Positions 1 to 23,875 of a stretch of DNA of 64,000 nucleotides are shown one piece after another. The notes beneath the pieces were generated by a model that was given only the letters and a program-made list of their open reading frames with translations, was not told the origin of the DNA and searched no databases. Positions within the stretch are counted from its first letter, which is position 1; every line of letters begins with the position of its first letter. This DNA is from Haliclystus octoradiatus (Eukaryota > Cnidaria > Staurozoa > Stauromedusae > Haliclystidae), in NCBI GenBank assembly GCA_916610825.1, contig OU744447.1, positions 17,949,563-18,013,562 of the forward strand. The letters run 5' to 3'. Made by a program: the position numbers and the translations under genes.

Positions 1-334
1 AAGTGAGTAAGATAATGGAAACCAAACTTGTCAGCTCTCTCGTGATGTTAAACAAACTCCCACTCTAGCAAGTTTAGAGATAAATTGCACAGGAAACCGG
101 AGTGAAATTATAGGAAAGGAATTTTGAGATCACTCTGCAAAAAAGTACAGTATTGAATATTTGTAGACCTATTTTTTTCAAGAAAACGTTTTACCGTATT
201 TTCCTGTACAAAATTTTTTGTTTCGCTTGTTGCTTGCAGCTTCTATCCAAATCCATAGACGACTGATACATGACACAATAATACAAAGATGTTGTAATCA
301 CCATTATTATTTCTTGTTTGGTTTGCTTTGTTAG

Positions 335-3300
335 GTTTGTCGATCTTACCCTTCAGTTGTTTACGTTCCAACCAAAGCTACCGATGATCTGATTATCAAA
401 GCATCTAAATTTCGTCATGGTGGCCGCTTTCCAGTGTTAGCGTATTGTCATAAGAAAAATGGAGTGAGTCAATATTGATACAATTGAGTTTGGAGAATAT
501 TCATTAGATTTTTCAAGGAGTGTTAATTTTTATGCATTGAATGATAAGGGTTGATTAGTTGGTGTAATTGTCAAAGTATAGCGCATGGGTGATGATAGAT
601 CATTTATCATTTGTGTAGGTGTCATTAGTCCGATGTTCACAGCCAATTGTCCAAGGCAGAAATAAACGATGCAAGGAGGATGAAAAGATTGTTAATTTCA
701 TTTTAGAAGGACATGGTGGAAAAGGTCATATCATTGATACACGATCACAAGCTATTGCAACATCACAGAAAGGTATCTTTAATTATTCACAATTTCAAAT
801 TAACAAATAAAGACAGTTGTAATATACAGAATAGCGACTGTCCTTTTAACAACAGTGTCACTCATCAATAATTAAATAAGATGCAGTGGTCAAATATCCC
901 TGCAAATGATGCATTGAAAAATTATGAAATGGACTGATACAGAAGACATGATTCATATTGCAGTGCAGTAATTTGACAGTTTGACGTAACAATGCAGAAC
1001 ATGCTAAAACAGTAACCTTAATATAGCACTCACCTGTCTATATCGACCAACGAACAACATTTTGAGTGTAAATAAGCAGTCTCCCTACGTAATGCAGACA
1101 CACAACATCAACTTCATGATGAATGACTCAGTAATGGATGGTCACACATACATAGGCCTAGAGGTCTTTTAGTCATCAACATTTTCAAATCTCATTTTAA
1201 GATGTTATGCACACATTTCAATGGTATCAAATTGTATAATATATATTGTATTTGTAATTATGTATGCATCATCGTATTGCATGATTATTGATCAGATCAG
1301 AGATGACCAATGCCAATATTACGAATAGCGTCAATGCATAGGGTATCAATAGCTGACCGTATGAGCTTCACCTAATTTAGCTTAACTTGTTATTCTCAGG
1401 TGGTGGCGTAGAATTAGAAACAAATTACCCACAATGGAAAAGGCATTTTCAATCAATTGATAGAGTCTCTAATCTCACAGACAATTTGTTTAAATTAATT
1501 GACGCTTGTGGTGATGTTAAAAGTAGCTCATTTATATCAAAATTGGAAGGTTGTGGTTGGTTGTCATACGTTGAGTCTGTCCTCCGGTCATCTCTATCAA
1601 TAGCAAAGTACATGGAAAGCGGTAAGCATGTCGACTTGCACAAGGGTGTACAGTAATAAACAGGCACAGCAAGCATTCAAGGGACCATGTTTTGAAATTA
1701 TGGTTAAATTATCTGTAACAATAAAAATAGGTACAGTAAATATATCATCACTCAAAATGTAGCTTTGAAATGAAATAAAATAATTTTTATTTTTAATATA
1801 TTTTGAACATCTTACTTTTTTCTCCCGATCTTATGCTATGCTAGACTGAATTGAAGATTTCCCCAGGTATTTTTAAACTGGACCATATTCAAAATCCAAA
1901 ATTTTGAGATCCAAAGCGATCCATAAGTCCATAACAAAGTTTTAATGGTGATGTACCGGTTTACATGTTTAGGGCTACGGTATAATTACCCTGATCATCT
2001 AGAACACCAATTGAAGCAGTTGCATGATTTTATTCTAGGTACACCCATCTTGCTACATTGTGATTCTGGCAAAGACATCACTCTGATACTATCGTCTCTT
2101 GTTCAACTCATGTTAAATCCCCACTGTCGATCAATCAATGGGTAGGCTTTTATTTTATCACATGTTACTTGTTTTTAGTTTCGCAAAGACGTTAAACAGA
2201 GTGTGAAACAAATTTTTGATGCCTGTATTTTTATTATTATTTATTCAGTTACATATTATTGTATAGTATCTATGTGTACTGCATCTTCAAAGCCAGATCT
2301 ATTCAAGTATTCACATCTAGAGGTCTGTGAATCCGATCAGATTTTTATTTTCAGACCAGATCAGACTTTCAATATCCTTGATACTGTATTATTATATGCT
2401 GAGATATGATATGATATCTGAATATTTTATACAAATTTTTATAACTATTTTATTGTTTTGATATTATTTCGATCATAAATAGAGTAGAATAAGATTCTAC
2501 ATTAACCGGATCAGATTCTCAACCCAGAATCCAAATATTTAGGTTTTTCGGATTAAACGCGATCGGATCAGATTGAAAAGTTTTGCAAATATTCTGATTA
2601 CTTATGCCCGATCTGATGCTGACCTATTTAGTTCTACAAATATTGTTGAGTAGCAAGCTTCTCGAAATGCAATGCATTTATTGTGAGTTTTCTTTAGTTT
2701 CCAGGGTCTGGTAACAAGGGAGTGGTTGTGGACAGGACACCCATTTGCTGACAGAAATATTAAAGCTGGGATTGCGCCATTGCAAACAAAATCACATGCT
2801 CCAGTGTTTCTTTGTTTTCTTGACTGTGTCCATCAGGTTTGTTTGAATCATAACAGCTAAAATGTTCAGCTTGATAACAATTCACAATAATAACGTATTA
2901 CCTCTCTTGAAATTCCAGATTCAATCTCAATACCCTTGCTCATTTGAATTTCGGGATGAGTACCTCTTACATCTTGCTGAACATTCATACGCCTCTGAGT
3001 ATGGTATGTCACTAAATAATACTAACTTTGTAAATGTTTTAGATGGAGCTATGATTTCATTTTGATTTTGTTTTGATTTCTGATATAGGTACGTTTTTGT
3101 ATAACAATGAATATGAACGACAAAGAAAACAGGTCAAGGAAAAGACAGTAGCGCTATGGTAATTTGAAATTTTGGTGTTGACATTTCCAGGTGTTTAAAA
3201 CATACACACGGTATAGGTTGGTGAGACCGACGGATTAATGTGAAAATTCTATTTCAAATCAGAGAAATTGAATAATGTATATAATTTCTTGCAAACATGG

Positions 3301-4596
3301 CTGCTGTGTGGTATCTCTTTTTTTAATTTTCTTATAATATATAATAGTTATTGATTCAGAAAAACATGAAATAGTTCCAAATGCTGATGCAAATTTCAAA
3401 AGCTGTGCCTGCGGTTATTCCCCTGAGAAAAACAGTTCATGAACGTTAAATGGCCCCAATTTCCATGAACTCCTGAACTATTTTTAGCAGGGGTTGTTAC
3501 TCTCAAAATATCCCTAAGGACAGAAGTCCCCATTTTATTGAGCCCTCAACATGTAGCCATATGGCCATACTATTCATGTTAAAATGTATTGATTTTCATT
3601 AAAGGGTACTGTTCAGTCAACCTGGCACCACGTCAGAATTTGTCAATCCTTTATACCAACATAATGATAAAACTCTGTATCCATCAATTGCACCTCAGAG
3701 TATTGTAAGTTAACAATTAATCAACTTTGTTATTTTGATTCTGGCATATTTGTATTTGATTAACATTTGAAATATATGTTACATCATTACAGTCTCTTTG
3801 GACAGAAATGTTTATGAAGAGAACACAACCTAAAGGGGTTGATTCTTCAGCCAGGATGTGGTCACACGCAAGAGAGATCAAAGCAGAAAATGAATCATTA
3901 AAGGAAACTGTTCTTCGGTTACAAAGGTAGGTAGAAAAGACAGGCTCACAATATAGTAAAACTACAAAGTAAAAAAACTACTATAAGGTTCCTAGGGGTG
4001 AGGTGTAATACTCGGATCACAAATAATTATTTTCAATTCACGTTTTAACCATGCCAAAAACACTCAAAAACTTTGAAGTAAATTACCAACTTTTATATTG
4101 AATATCCGCATTCCCGTTTCTTAGAAACCCTCTCCAAGTAGTCTGAGTAGTATGAGACTTTAGTTTGCTTTTCTACACTGCTTGAGTTGACATTGAGAAA
4201 TTAACTCACCACCTGCAGGCAGTCAAACGTGCAGGATTCAGGTTCCCGCAAAGGTGGCACAAAATGTTCAACTACACTGAAACCTATATTGCAATGTTTC
4301 CTGTTTATTATGATAGCAGGCTGGTTCCCAAAAGGCTGAAACTTTTGTGGCACCCTGATCACATTTCCATAATATAATACATTTGAAACCACCGGTAGCA
4401 GAAGGCCCACCTTATTGTTATCAACTTATTACATTAATCCAATTTTCATCATTCCCATAGACATTTCCCTTCCCGCAATGGCTACTGTATAAATAAAGTA
4501 AAACAATTCATATTGATTTTTCTCTGTTTTGTGTTTCCACACAGGGAGCATAATGAATTACAAGAGGAAGTCAGAAAACTTTGTAATCCAGCTTAG
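335..4596 (+). CDS. MTMR9: Myotubularin-related protein 9 (pseudophosphatase), 5' end missing
   Basis: Ten exons close in phase: 335-463, 619-772, 1400-1621, 2039-2141, 2698-2836, 2919-3003, 3089-3158, 3605-3704, 3793-3926 and 4545-4596 (TAG). They give 395 residues. The vertebrate protein is about 549, so the N-terminal PH-GRAM part lies left of the window; bases 1-2 are the end of the preceding exon, before GTGAGT. Recognisable blocks are KASKFRHGGRFPVLAY, RCKEDEKIVNFIL, the P-loop region LLHCDSGKDITLIL, FLCFLDCVHQ, CSFEFRDEYLLHLAEHSYAS and a C-terminal coiled coil from about residue 350. Known family role: a catalytically dead myotubularin that binds and activates MTMR6/7/8, which act on PI3P and PI(3,5)P2 at endomembranes. 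The P-loop keeps Cys but has Ile where the CX5R Arg should be, so I infer no catalysis. It converges on the ribophorin II gene, with 262 bp between the stops. Confidence 0.93.
773..1399 (+). other. Candidate U12-type (minor spliceosome) intron in MTMR9
   Basis: The donor reads AG|GTATCTTTAA, one base off the U12 consensus GTATCCTT. CTTAAC at 1381-1386 matches the core of the U12 branch site TCCTTAAC and lies 14 bases before the AG, the usual U12 distance. The intron interrupts a codon in phase 1. The other MTMR9 introns have ordinary U2 donors and pyrimidine tracts. The call is an inference from motifs. Confidence 0.45.
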
Positions 4597-4725
4597 ATGT
4601 GATTGGTAGAAAATATGAAGCAGTGTTGCTTATAAGACTCTTGCGAACGTAAACTAAATATGGAAGTGGTTTTGTACAAATTTAATAATGTAATTGAATA
4701 TAGTAATAGAGAATGAACGAGAAGA

Positions 4726-4731
4726 AATAAA
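4726..4731 (+). other. Polyadenylation signal of MTMR9
   Basis: AATAAA lies about 130 bases after the TAG stop at 4596. It is the only canonical signal before the opposing gene's stop codon, so it is the likely cleavage signal for the MTMR9 transcript. Confidence 0.6.
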
Positions 4732-4858
4732 GATTTTATAAATCCAATTTTTTTCAAACATCTATTGTTGTGCTTTGACAAAAACAATAACAAAGGACAA
4801 GATTACATTTGTAAATAAACATGTTAATCCTAAAGTGATATCACAGATGATGATGACA

Positions 4859-16888
<12,030 letters not shown>

Positions 16889-17097
16889 GAGTTGACAGAC
16901 ACAACAACCAAGGCCTGATAGATTCTCACCATCATGCAAACCTGAGTTTCATAATTGTTTTATTATTAAGCCATGTAACCTGATTAATAAAATGAATTAT
17001 TCAAAAAGTAATTGTGAAAAGTAAAGAACTTGTTAAAATTTGTGAACAATTTTTTTCATCCACCTCAGTCTTGAAACCTTGGAAATGGACAATGGTA

Positions 17098-18031
17098 GGG
17101 GAGACTGGGGTCACTTCGGACAGAACGGTTTTAGTTTAAATAAAAATACAACCTCTCAGTATGTTAAATACAAAGGTAAAACATACCTATTGCCAAAATT
17201 TTAGATAATTTCAATAAGTAATAAAAAAGTTACTATGGTTTGAAACTTGTTCCACGCAAGAAAATCCACGCAACCAACATGTTGACATTTGGTACCATTT
17301 TGAAGCCAGTGACGTTGTGTGCCTCATACTGAAGTTTCATGCATGTGCGTTTTGAAAATTCAACTGCAGAAATGATATTCTTCAATGTTTATAAACGGGG
17401 TGACTACGGTCAGAGTGTCATAACATAGCAAAGCGATGAAGAAGTAAATATCAAGCTGTGAAACAATGGTAAATCCGAAATTAAGTGGGTGTCACGTTTC
17501 CCATTCCATTCAAGTTTGACACGCTCCAGCTGTGATGTTGTGTAAACATTTCAGAGCACGCATGATCCGTCGGCATAGAATATGTGGAAATAATATGGTC
17601 TAGTTAAATATAATATAAAAATTGTGGATGAAAAATCAAGTATAAAGTGCATTTAATTACAGATATGTCTTAATTTATATATGTCGAAGAGTTTGGTATA
17701 CTCTTATTGATTTAAGAGCATGTTTTGTTTTCGTTTGGAGCCACTGTGTTATGACTTGAATCTACGGCTTTCGATGACTATTTCGACGCGCTAAAGAAAT
17801 TATAAATATTAACATGGTTTGTAATTTATGAATAATTTCATCAATTTCTCTGAGTAGATGAATGATAAAGCTTTCGATTGATGTCAATAAACATTTGTTT
17901 CGTTCATTGCTGAGAGTTTTAAACATGGCACAATAGCTATTAAATGATATACGATTTATTTGCTTCAAACGAAAAATAAATTAATTACAAGTAAGAAACC
18001 AAAAAGCGTGCCATGTGTACCCGGTCTCCCC
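17098..18031. mobile_element. GGGGAGA-ended MITE, copy 1
   Basis: The left end is GGGGAGACTGGGGTCAC and the right end is the complement of GGGGAGACCGGGTACAC. Both are flanked by TA. The termini resemble the element at 62616-63860. No coding capacity is seen. It lies just upstream of RPN2 exon 1 (transcript orientation). Confidence 0.65.
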
Positions 18032-18033
18032 TA

Positions 18034-19058
18034 TTGTATTGATATATTGATTGTTGAGACTTTATTGTTTTGAGCTCCACCTCATTTTTCTGACGTATTA
18101 CACCACATTCGAAGACACTTGACAATTATCGAACGAGATTGAGCACGACACTGAGAATTATCAGGCCGAGGCGCGTGTTATCCGCGTGATGAATTCACAG
18201 TGTCATGCGAAATCGAGTTTGATAATTGAATCCATACCTTGATTAATCCCATGAAATATTCAAGAACAACTGCGTTTTGAGAAATATTACAAATTCATCG
18301 AAACAAGTTAATTGTTTGAATAGGTCTTCATAATTTAGAGACTTTAAAGCTATCAATTTGATTAAATGAAGACTTCTTTGCATTTCGTTGTTCTTTTTGT
18401 GATTTTTCGCATCATTTTTATAATAAACTTGATAGCTCTGGCTTCTGCAATGTAGTAATCATTATTTTGAAGAGTCAAACATTTGTAAAACGGGGTTTTT
18501 CTATCACGTCAGTCTTGAAACCTTGGAGATGCTATTGTCTCGACATATTGTCGCGATCTAATTGTCTCGAACTCTACCGTATTGTCTCGGATTGTTACAT
18601 CACGTTCGAAGACAGCAAGAATTGTTGGTGTTCGATTAACCAATTGGAAACAAGAAAAAGTTTGAAAAACATTGTGAGTATGATTAATAACAATTATACT
18701 TATCAATTATGAAATGTATTCTCCAATCTGATTGAGCGACAACTTTTCTTTAAAAATATAACAAGCGCCAAAATACTTTTCTTCCTACGAAACAGAAATA
18801 GCTGTTTTTGCTAGCTCGGGAATTGGAATTCCAAGCTAATGAAATAGAAATTTTGAATTGTATCATTTGGCACTTTAATTTTGTTTTTAAAATAATAGAT
18901 AAAATAGATTTTGGATGTGCAAGTTGGTAATTGAGAACAACTACTTCAAGAGAAGGTCTTATAGCTTCAATCTTTGAAATAGCTGATGTCACCGAAGTAA
19001 AGACTGCAATTTAGTATTTAGCAAACAGGAATTGCACAATTTTGAATGTGTGAAACAT
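18034..19058. other. Gene-free stretch with an old direct duplication
   Basis: CAGTCTTGAAACCTTGGA occurs at about 17065 and again at about 18510. Each copy is followed by ATTGT-rich sequence and then by a match around CA(T/C)(T/G)TTCGAAGACA (about 18105 and about 18602). This suggests an old duplication of about 1.45 kb with the 17098-18031 element inserted in the first copy. No exon is seen. Confidence 0.4.
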
Positions 19059-19282
19059 AGCAGGGTAGTCAAATCTTTTGTAGCCATTTTGAAATTTTTT
19101 ATTACACCGGAAATAGTGCAAGGCTCTTTCCGTCCAAATAAAATGGGTTTTCTTAAAATGGTCGGGTGTAAAATTGCTTTGCATAAATCTTAATTATTTT
19201 TGCTGATAATTGTACCTTGACATGTTTGCTTGGATTCTACCGTGTGCTACATTGGATTCTACAAAAGATTTGACTACCATAC
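19059..19282. mobile_element. Short MITE with a 10-bp target duplication
   Basis: The inverted arms GGTAGTCAAATCTTTTGTAG (19064) and its exact complement (ending 19278) bound a 224-bp element. The direct repeat TGTGAAACAT occurs exactly at 19049-19058 and 19283-19292. A 9-10-bp duplication is typical of Mutator-like elements. Confidence 0.75.
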
Positions 19283-19694
19283 TGTGAAACATGAATTTCA
19301 CACTTTTTTTTCTCTCATGATCTGAGAATGACCACCCCCCCTTTATGAATCCCTTTCCCGAGACACTAAATTTTAATGGTTTTCCCAAGTTGTCTCATTA
19401 CAAATCTCTCTTCTCGAATGCATTAAATCCCAACAAAGAATGAAAGAATGACAAGCGTTGCAAAACCAAAAATGAAGGGCAGGTCACATAAGCTATGATT
19501 TGTCAAACAAAATATTGAACCAATTAGCTTGCTTGCTTTTACGTTGATTGCTAAACAGCCATGTATAATCATATGAAGATAATCAAATTGAACATGACAA
19601 ATTTAATGAATGATTGATTTCTAATTATTTTAATAGAAAGATTGGACTGGGCCGATGCGAAATCCGGATAAGAATTATTGATTATTCCTAGAGG

Positions 19695-19727
19695 CCCTAG
19701 CGAAGCGAGGGGCCGCGAAGCGGCCCC
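19695..19727. repeat. GC-rich double hairpin
   Basis: GGGGCCGC-GAA-GCGGCCCC is perfect at 19709-19727. It overlaps a competing hairpin formed by GGCCCTAGC and GCGAGGGGCC (19693-19714). It is strikingly GC-rich in AT-rich surroundings. A Helitron-type 3' end on the minus strand is possible, but the flanking base does not fit the A|T rule. Confidence 0.5.
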
Positions 19728-19749
19728 GACAGCCAGCCCAGATCCGCAC

Positions 19750-20590
19750 ATACAGAGTCAAAATTCAACCAAGGATACTGGAGACCCCAATTTCAGCCAA
19801 TAGTTTCTCCTGCGCGCTTTACAAAGATGGTGTCTGTGTCACAAGAATGTTCCACTAGTTATTAGCATCGTGGTTCTGTTTTTATCAAGATTGATGATGT
19901 ATTTTATTTTATATGAATTTTTAAACTTTTCCTTTTCTGTGATACCCTTTGTTCTACTCTTTTGTCTTTCACAGTTTTTTACAGTCACGTGGTCTTGTGA
20001 TTTTGTCCGCTCGCTGGTGTGTTGTGCTTTCGGGCACGTAGTTCTAGCGCTGTCACGTTTACACATGGTTGTTAATTGTTACCCTCATTGTTGTTGCTCA
20101 CTGATTGCACCTATTGTTGTTTTTTTATTCACTATGTTATGCTCTGTTAAATTCGTCAAGTTTAATTATTTTATACACAATGATGTAGTGCTTTCAATCA
20201 ACATTGGACGAGATTGTTTCTGCCTAAGTATGGAATCATTCTGTTAGGCTGATAGTGATTTTTTTCACTGAAATGCGGTTATGAGGAAATGGGCTTTAAA
20301 CTAGAGAGTTGTGCCTACTGGACTACATGTTTGACACCAACTATTGACTGTAAAATACTTTCTGGGGTTCAAAGAGCTTCCTGGCGGATGGGAAAAGATC
20401 TCTGCTGTTTGTTTCTTTCTTTGCGTTTGTTTAATTCAACATTAATTTTATTCTTGACAATCCTGCTTAAGGCCTCCCTGAAAAGACCAAAATTCTATGG
20501 GGTGGTGGGGCTGATAAGATTGGGGAACACTGATATCGCCAGGTAGCATTTCAGAGAGCTTCTGCTCTGCATCAATAAATACATAAATAC
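19750..20590 (+). other. Gene-free stretch, possible worn LINE 3' end
   Basis: The stretch is T-rich with two long open frames (19870-20247 and 20289-20546) that match nothing I recognise. It closes with CATCAATAAATACATAAATAC, a tail like those of CR1/L2-type LINEs. No reverse transcriptase motif is visible, so the assignment is weak. Confidence 0.25.
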
Positions 20591-20859
20591 ATCGTGATCA
20601 ATTTAATCAAGCTATCAGGTCAACCCAGTCTGTGAACAGTTATTTTACTAAATACTTATCAGGTTATAACTTTGTGGGCATATATTGCTGTGTGACATTC
20701 TTATAATGAAGTTACTTTACTGGTTTTTCCGTACGCAAACACAAACTTAATTGAAAATATGGCATTTAAACAAAGTTTTTCATCAAATAAAGTTGTGTAA
20801 TTGTGTTGAATAGAGAGATATGCTTAGGAACTGGACTATGGATTATGAGAGTATCCTAT

Positions 20860-20883
20860 GGAAGGACCCGTAAGGGTCCTTCC
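20860..20883. repeat. Perfect 10-bp hairpin
   Basis: GGAAGGACCC and GGGTCCTTCC flank a GTAA loop. It lies about 560 bp upstream of the cyclophilin TATA-like box. It may be the end of an unrecognised element; there is no evidence of a function. Confidence 0.5.
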
Positions 20884-21443
20884 ACACAATTATATCCCTG
20901 CTACTGGATCTACTTTTAGGTTTTAACCCTACTTTCTAATTCTAGAAGTAACAAAGCCTTTCTAAGTAAATATGGCAGTGCTTACGCGTGTGAATGTATT
21001 CTTACCAATTGCTTTCCACATGATTCAAATTGTTCCTTGCACTGAATGAATATAAAATAATTTGCTAGTTCTTCTTTCAAACTTTGTGAAGGGGCAACAG
21101 CTTTTGCAACCACAGACAGAAGACAACGTGTCCACATGAACAATACCAGCCTCAGCCCAATACAAAATACACTGATAAGAGGCTACATTGATTTTCACTC
21201 TCAAGCTTCCTGTGATTTGTCAGAAATCAGAAACGCGTTAGAAAACTACTGATAAGCTATTATATTCGCTGTACAGAATTTATACGCAATCGCGAAAACT
21301 GTTCATAACTTATGTATCGTTTATTTGATGATATACCAACTTCTACGATTCTAGATTAATAAGATTAAATGACATTATTAATATTATTTATCAAAACTAA
21401 TGCTGTGGTATGGGTACTACTCTATCCAGACCCCTATCACGGC

Positions 21444-21468
21444 TATAAATAAACGTGCAAGTCACGTG
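21444..21468 (+). promoter_or_regulatory. Core promoter of the cyclophilin gene: TATA-like box and E-box
   Basis: TATAAATA lies at 21444-21451 and the palindromic E-box CACGTG at 21463-21468. From a start site about 30 bases after the TATA-like box, the first ATG met is 21607, which agrees with the chosen start codon. This is inferred from motifs only. Confidence 0.45.
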
Positions 21469-21606
21469 TTGAGCCTTCCTCGCGGTTCAAATAAAATTTT
21501 TTATTTCGAACTGGCGTGCTCCAGAATTTGTAATATACCAACCTCTTGGTATCCAGTAATCAGAAGCAAACCTTTTAATCAGTCCTTCGTACGTTTAGCA
21601 TCAACA

Positions 21607-23692
21607 ATGGCCGCTAAAAGTAAAGTTTATTTTGATATCGGAATTGGTGGAAAGCCAGCAGGACGAGTTACCATGGAGGTAGGTTTCCTTATTATTGCTC
21701 ATCAGTATGCTCATTGTCTGCTGACTTGCGCTGCTTTTCCACATGTCAATATTTCGCTTCTTCTACTAGTTAAAAAGGTTGGTATATATCCTGAATAAAC
21801 ATCAGATTTAAACTTTGGTTTCTGTTGCCATCCATTGCATACCTCCCTTGTACAATTTAATTTTAATGATTTTGCGTTGCTAACACTCCTCCCACTAGAA
21901 TGTTAGGTGTGTAGGATGGGCTAATTCACAAAAGTACGAGTGAGCTGACAAACAGGTATGGCTTCATCCTGACTCAAGAGGATTAATAATTGAAAATGTG
22001 TTTAATATTCATCAGATGGTCTCTACTATCTAGTCCATCGTTCTCGTTATAACATATTTCCTTCTGGTGGGGAAGCTAAAATAACATTCTACGTTTTCGT
22101 AGCTGTAAGTGGTGTAACAAACTTGGTATGCGAACCCTCAAGCGTAAGTCTAAGGTCTCCTGCAATGTTAAGTTTGTAAGGACTCAGCAATATATCAATT
22201 TTACCTTTATTTATGTTTTGAATTTTAGTTGAGAGATGATGTTGTTCCAAAAACAGCTGGTGAGTTTGGCCAGCCCGATAAACAAGATTACTTTTCCCAA
22301 CCATGATGATAGCTCGACATTTTTTGTTTAATTCATTTGTCCTATTATCATCTTATAGCCAACTTCAAAGCACTCTGCACTGGTGAAAAGGGATTTGGAT
22401 TCAAGGATTCTTCCTTTCATAGAATTATCCCAGGATTCATGTGTCAGGTGAGTTGATAGCTCGACATTGAAAGGCCTACTACTCTCGAAAAGGTAAAATA
22501 TTGGAGACTTCATGTTCTCGATCTACTAGCATACTTCTCTACAATGTGTCGCAAATTACTAGTAATGCCCATAATGCTAGCGATTTTCTACACTCTACGC
22601 ACCTGAATATAGATATATATTTTAGGCAGCAAAAACCTGACATCAAGCTGGGTTTTTTTTACCGTTGAGCTTTTCAGAAGGCTAATGAGACTGACTTCAA
22701 AGCGGGTTTTTCTTGTGCAGACTCACCACTTCTACATGTAAACATTTACCTTTACATTGTTCTTCTTCACCATGTCACCACATGCATGGAGTGAGGGTTG
22801 TATATTCTAATGGCTATGTTTCAGGGTGGAGATTTCACAAGACACAATGGCACCGGTGGAAAATCAATCTATGGTGAAAAATTTGCAGATGAAAACTTCA
22901 AGTTGAAACACACCGGCAAAGGCATTCTTTCGATGGCAAACGCTGGACCAAATACCAATGGATCACAATTCTTTCTTTGCACTGCCAAAACATCTTGGTA
23001 AGGCTTTGTGATGTTGCCCTTGCTTTCCTCTGTATTGGAAATAGAAAACTTCCAAACTGCATACAATTATTGTTATCAAATAGCAGTTATACAAAATAAA
23101 ATAAGTGATAAGTATACATATGCTAGCGTAACAACATACCTAGTAAGCAATAGTCAATAGTCTTGACTTGAAAATGATATAAAATCATTCAGTACAATAC
23201 ATTTGCGAATCCCAAAAGAAACATCCAGAAAGAACTGTTGGGCCTACAGTATTCAGATTGAAGAGTTTCATTTTTATGAAGAAGGCTGGACTACCAAACT
23301 CAGTTAATCTTAATAAAAAATTCAGCGATTCAGTAATATAATTCTTGTTATATGCGCATTATACCTCTACTAGCAATGCACCACACTTGTGATAAAGTTT
23401 CAATTTTAAAACAGTGAATGATCGAAAAGAGGGTATATTCAACTTTAAATATCTGCTAATAGGCGTCAAAATTGAAAAATCCTTTCTACCATTCTTACCA
23501 TTCAGCTTCAGCTACTCGGATCTGTGTTACAATTTTTTTTGTCATGTGTTTTGTTATAGGTTGGATGGCAAACATGTTGTCTTCGGTAGTGTAATTGATG
23601 GCAACGATGTGCTAGATAGAATGGAAGCAGTTGGAAGTGAATCAGGAAAAACAAGCAAGAAAGTCACAATTGATCAATGTGGTACTCTGTAA
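21607..23692 (+). CDS. PPIA: Cyclophilin A-type peptidyl-prolyl cis-trans isomerase
   Basis: Five exons close in phase: 21607-21678, 22229-22259, 22359-22447, 22825-22997 and 23560-23692 (TAA). They give 165 residues, the exact length of cyclophilin A. All active-site landmarks are present: [11 protein letters not shown] (catalytic Arg55), [28 protein letters not shown], the Trp121 of [11 protein letters not shown] and the following His. The enzyme speeds proline isomerisation in protein folding and binds cyclosporin, typically in the cytosol. The ATG has a good context (AACAATGG). The frame stays open upstream to an ATG at 21400 and could add a basic, acid-poor leader like that of mitochondrial cyclophilin, but the TATA-like box lies inside it. 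It converges on the SLC18B1-like gene, with 183 bp between the stops. Confidence 0.95.
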
Positions 23693-23757
23693 AATAGTCA
23701 TGTGTGTGTATCAATTGTGAAAATAGTGAAAATAGTGTGTAGTGATGGATGATGAGC

Positions 23758-23763
23758 ATTAAA
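23758..23763 (+). other. Polyadenylation signal of the cyclophilin gene
   Basis: ATTAAA lies 66 bases after the stop; a second candidate, AATAAA, is at about 23825. Both lie before the stop codon of the convergent transporter gene. Confidence 0.5.
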
Positions 23764-23875
23764 ACCAAGCAAACATTTTTTATTTGTTTTCTTCATTCTT
23801 CGTTCTTCAATTGATTTATACACAAATAAACGCTACTCCATATATATTAGAAATATTTACAGTTGATTAATTTAC

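Noticed and set aside
19870-20247. 125-codon frame with many hydrophobic residues
   Set aside because: T-rich DNA encodes Phe/Leu/Val by chance. No splice partners, no start context and no family resemblance.
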